From contig JANNSG010000169.1 of NCBI GenBank assembly GCA_031402355.1, positions 1-5,489 on the forward strand: a stretch of DNA of 5,489 nt, in the 5' to 3' direction. A program made the translations under genes and the position numbers. This DNA is from JACMNW01 sp031402355. GTDB lineage: Bacteria > Pseudomonadota > Alphaproteobacteria > Rhodobacterales > Rhodobacteraceae. The notes under the pieces are model-generated. The model was not told the origin of the DNA, did no database searches, and saw only the letters and a list, made by a program, of their open reading frames with translations. Position 1 is the stretch's first letter. Each line of letters begins with the position of its first letter. Positions 5,383 through 5,489 of the stretch are shown piece by piece.

Positions 5383-5489
5383 ATGAAGGCGCGGGTGCAT
5401 GTGATGTTGAAAGACGGCGTTCTGGACCCGCAGGGTGAGGCGGTTCGTCATGCGCTGGGCACCCTTGGCTTTGGCGGCGTGACGGGGGT
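5383..5489 (+). CDS. purS: Phosphoribosylformylglycinamidine synthase subunit PurS, 3'-truncated
   Basis: Only the first 35 codons are in the window. The start MKARVHVMLKDGVLDPQG, then EAVRHALGTLGFGGV, is the standard PurS N-terminus: the first beta strand, the DPQG turn and the first helix of this small protein, normally about 76-84 residues. PurS forms a complex with PurL and PurQ that converts FGAR to FGAM with glutamine and ATP, the step needed in organisms with small PurL. The ATG has AAAGGG (5368-5373) upstream at a usable distance, overlapping the last base of the purC stop codon. Spacing of 14 bases to purC and the same strand indicate one operon; purQ and purL are expected beyond the edge but cannot be seen. 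Confidence 0.92.
   Translation, partial: MKARVHVMLKDGVLDPQGEAVRHALGTLGFGGVTG

Overview
The window reads as an ordinary chromosomal segment of an alphaproteobacterium, most likely order Rhodobacterales (Paracoccaceae/Roseobacter-type). The grounds are high G+C, an alphaproteobacterial-type F1-ATPase zeta inhibitor gene, a stand-alone bacterial betaine-homocysteine methyltransferase of the Rhodobacterales type, and a purC-purS pair with the purC N- and C-terminal sequence typical of that group. All family assignments come from motif recognition in the translated sequence; no search was run.

Layout. (1) Positions 1-895, plus strand: the C-terminal most of a PA0069-family radical SAM protein, cut by the left edge. 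(2) 896-971: short gap between convergent genes. (3) 972-1988, minus: bmt, betaine-homocysteine S-methyltransferase. (4) 2007-3962, minus: a compact MprF-like integral membrane protein (flippase-type membrane part plus lysyl-phosphatidylglycerol-synthase-type C-terminal domain), ending 18 bases before bmt, so the two are probably one transcript in the order mprF-like then bmt. (5) 3963-4120: leader and intergenic stretch with a strong predicted RNA hairpin that pairs with the Shine-Dalgarno sequence of the mprF-like gene. (6) 4121-4435, minus: the zeta subunit (DUF1476), natural inhibitor of the F1Fo-ATPase. (7) 4436-4606: divergent promoter region with an inverted arrangement of two short motifs. 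(8) 4607-5368, plus: purC-like gene. (9) 5383-5489, plus: start of purS, cut by the right edge.

How the genes fit together. The right-hand part starts a purine-biosynthesis operon (purC, purS, presumably purQ/purL beyond the edge), diverging from the gene for a nucleotide-binding inhibitor of ATP synthase. The minus-strand block then runs zeta, mprF-like, bmt with no visible intrinsic terminator between them, so partial read-through is possible. The bmt product makes methionine from homocysteine using glycine betaine; the mprF-like product probably modifies anionic phospholipid head groups.

Most notable points: the purC product keeps its fold signatures, length and reading frame but differs at several positions that I remember as nearly invariant in SAICAR synthetases (residues 32-44, 129, 174/177 and 214-222), which suggests a diverged or repurposed paralogue; and the mprF-like gene has an 18-base-pair leader hairpin sequestering its ribosome binding site. 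I saw no rRNA, tRNA, CRISPR array, insertion sequence or other mobile element.
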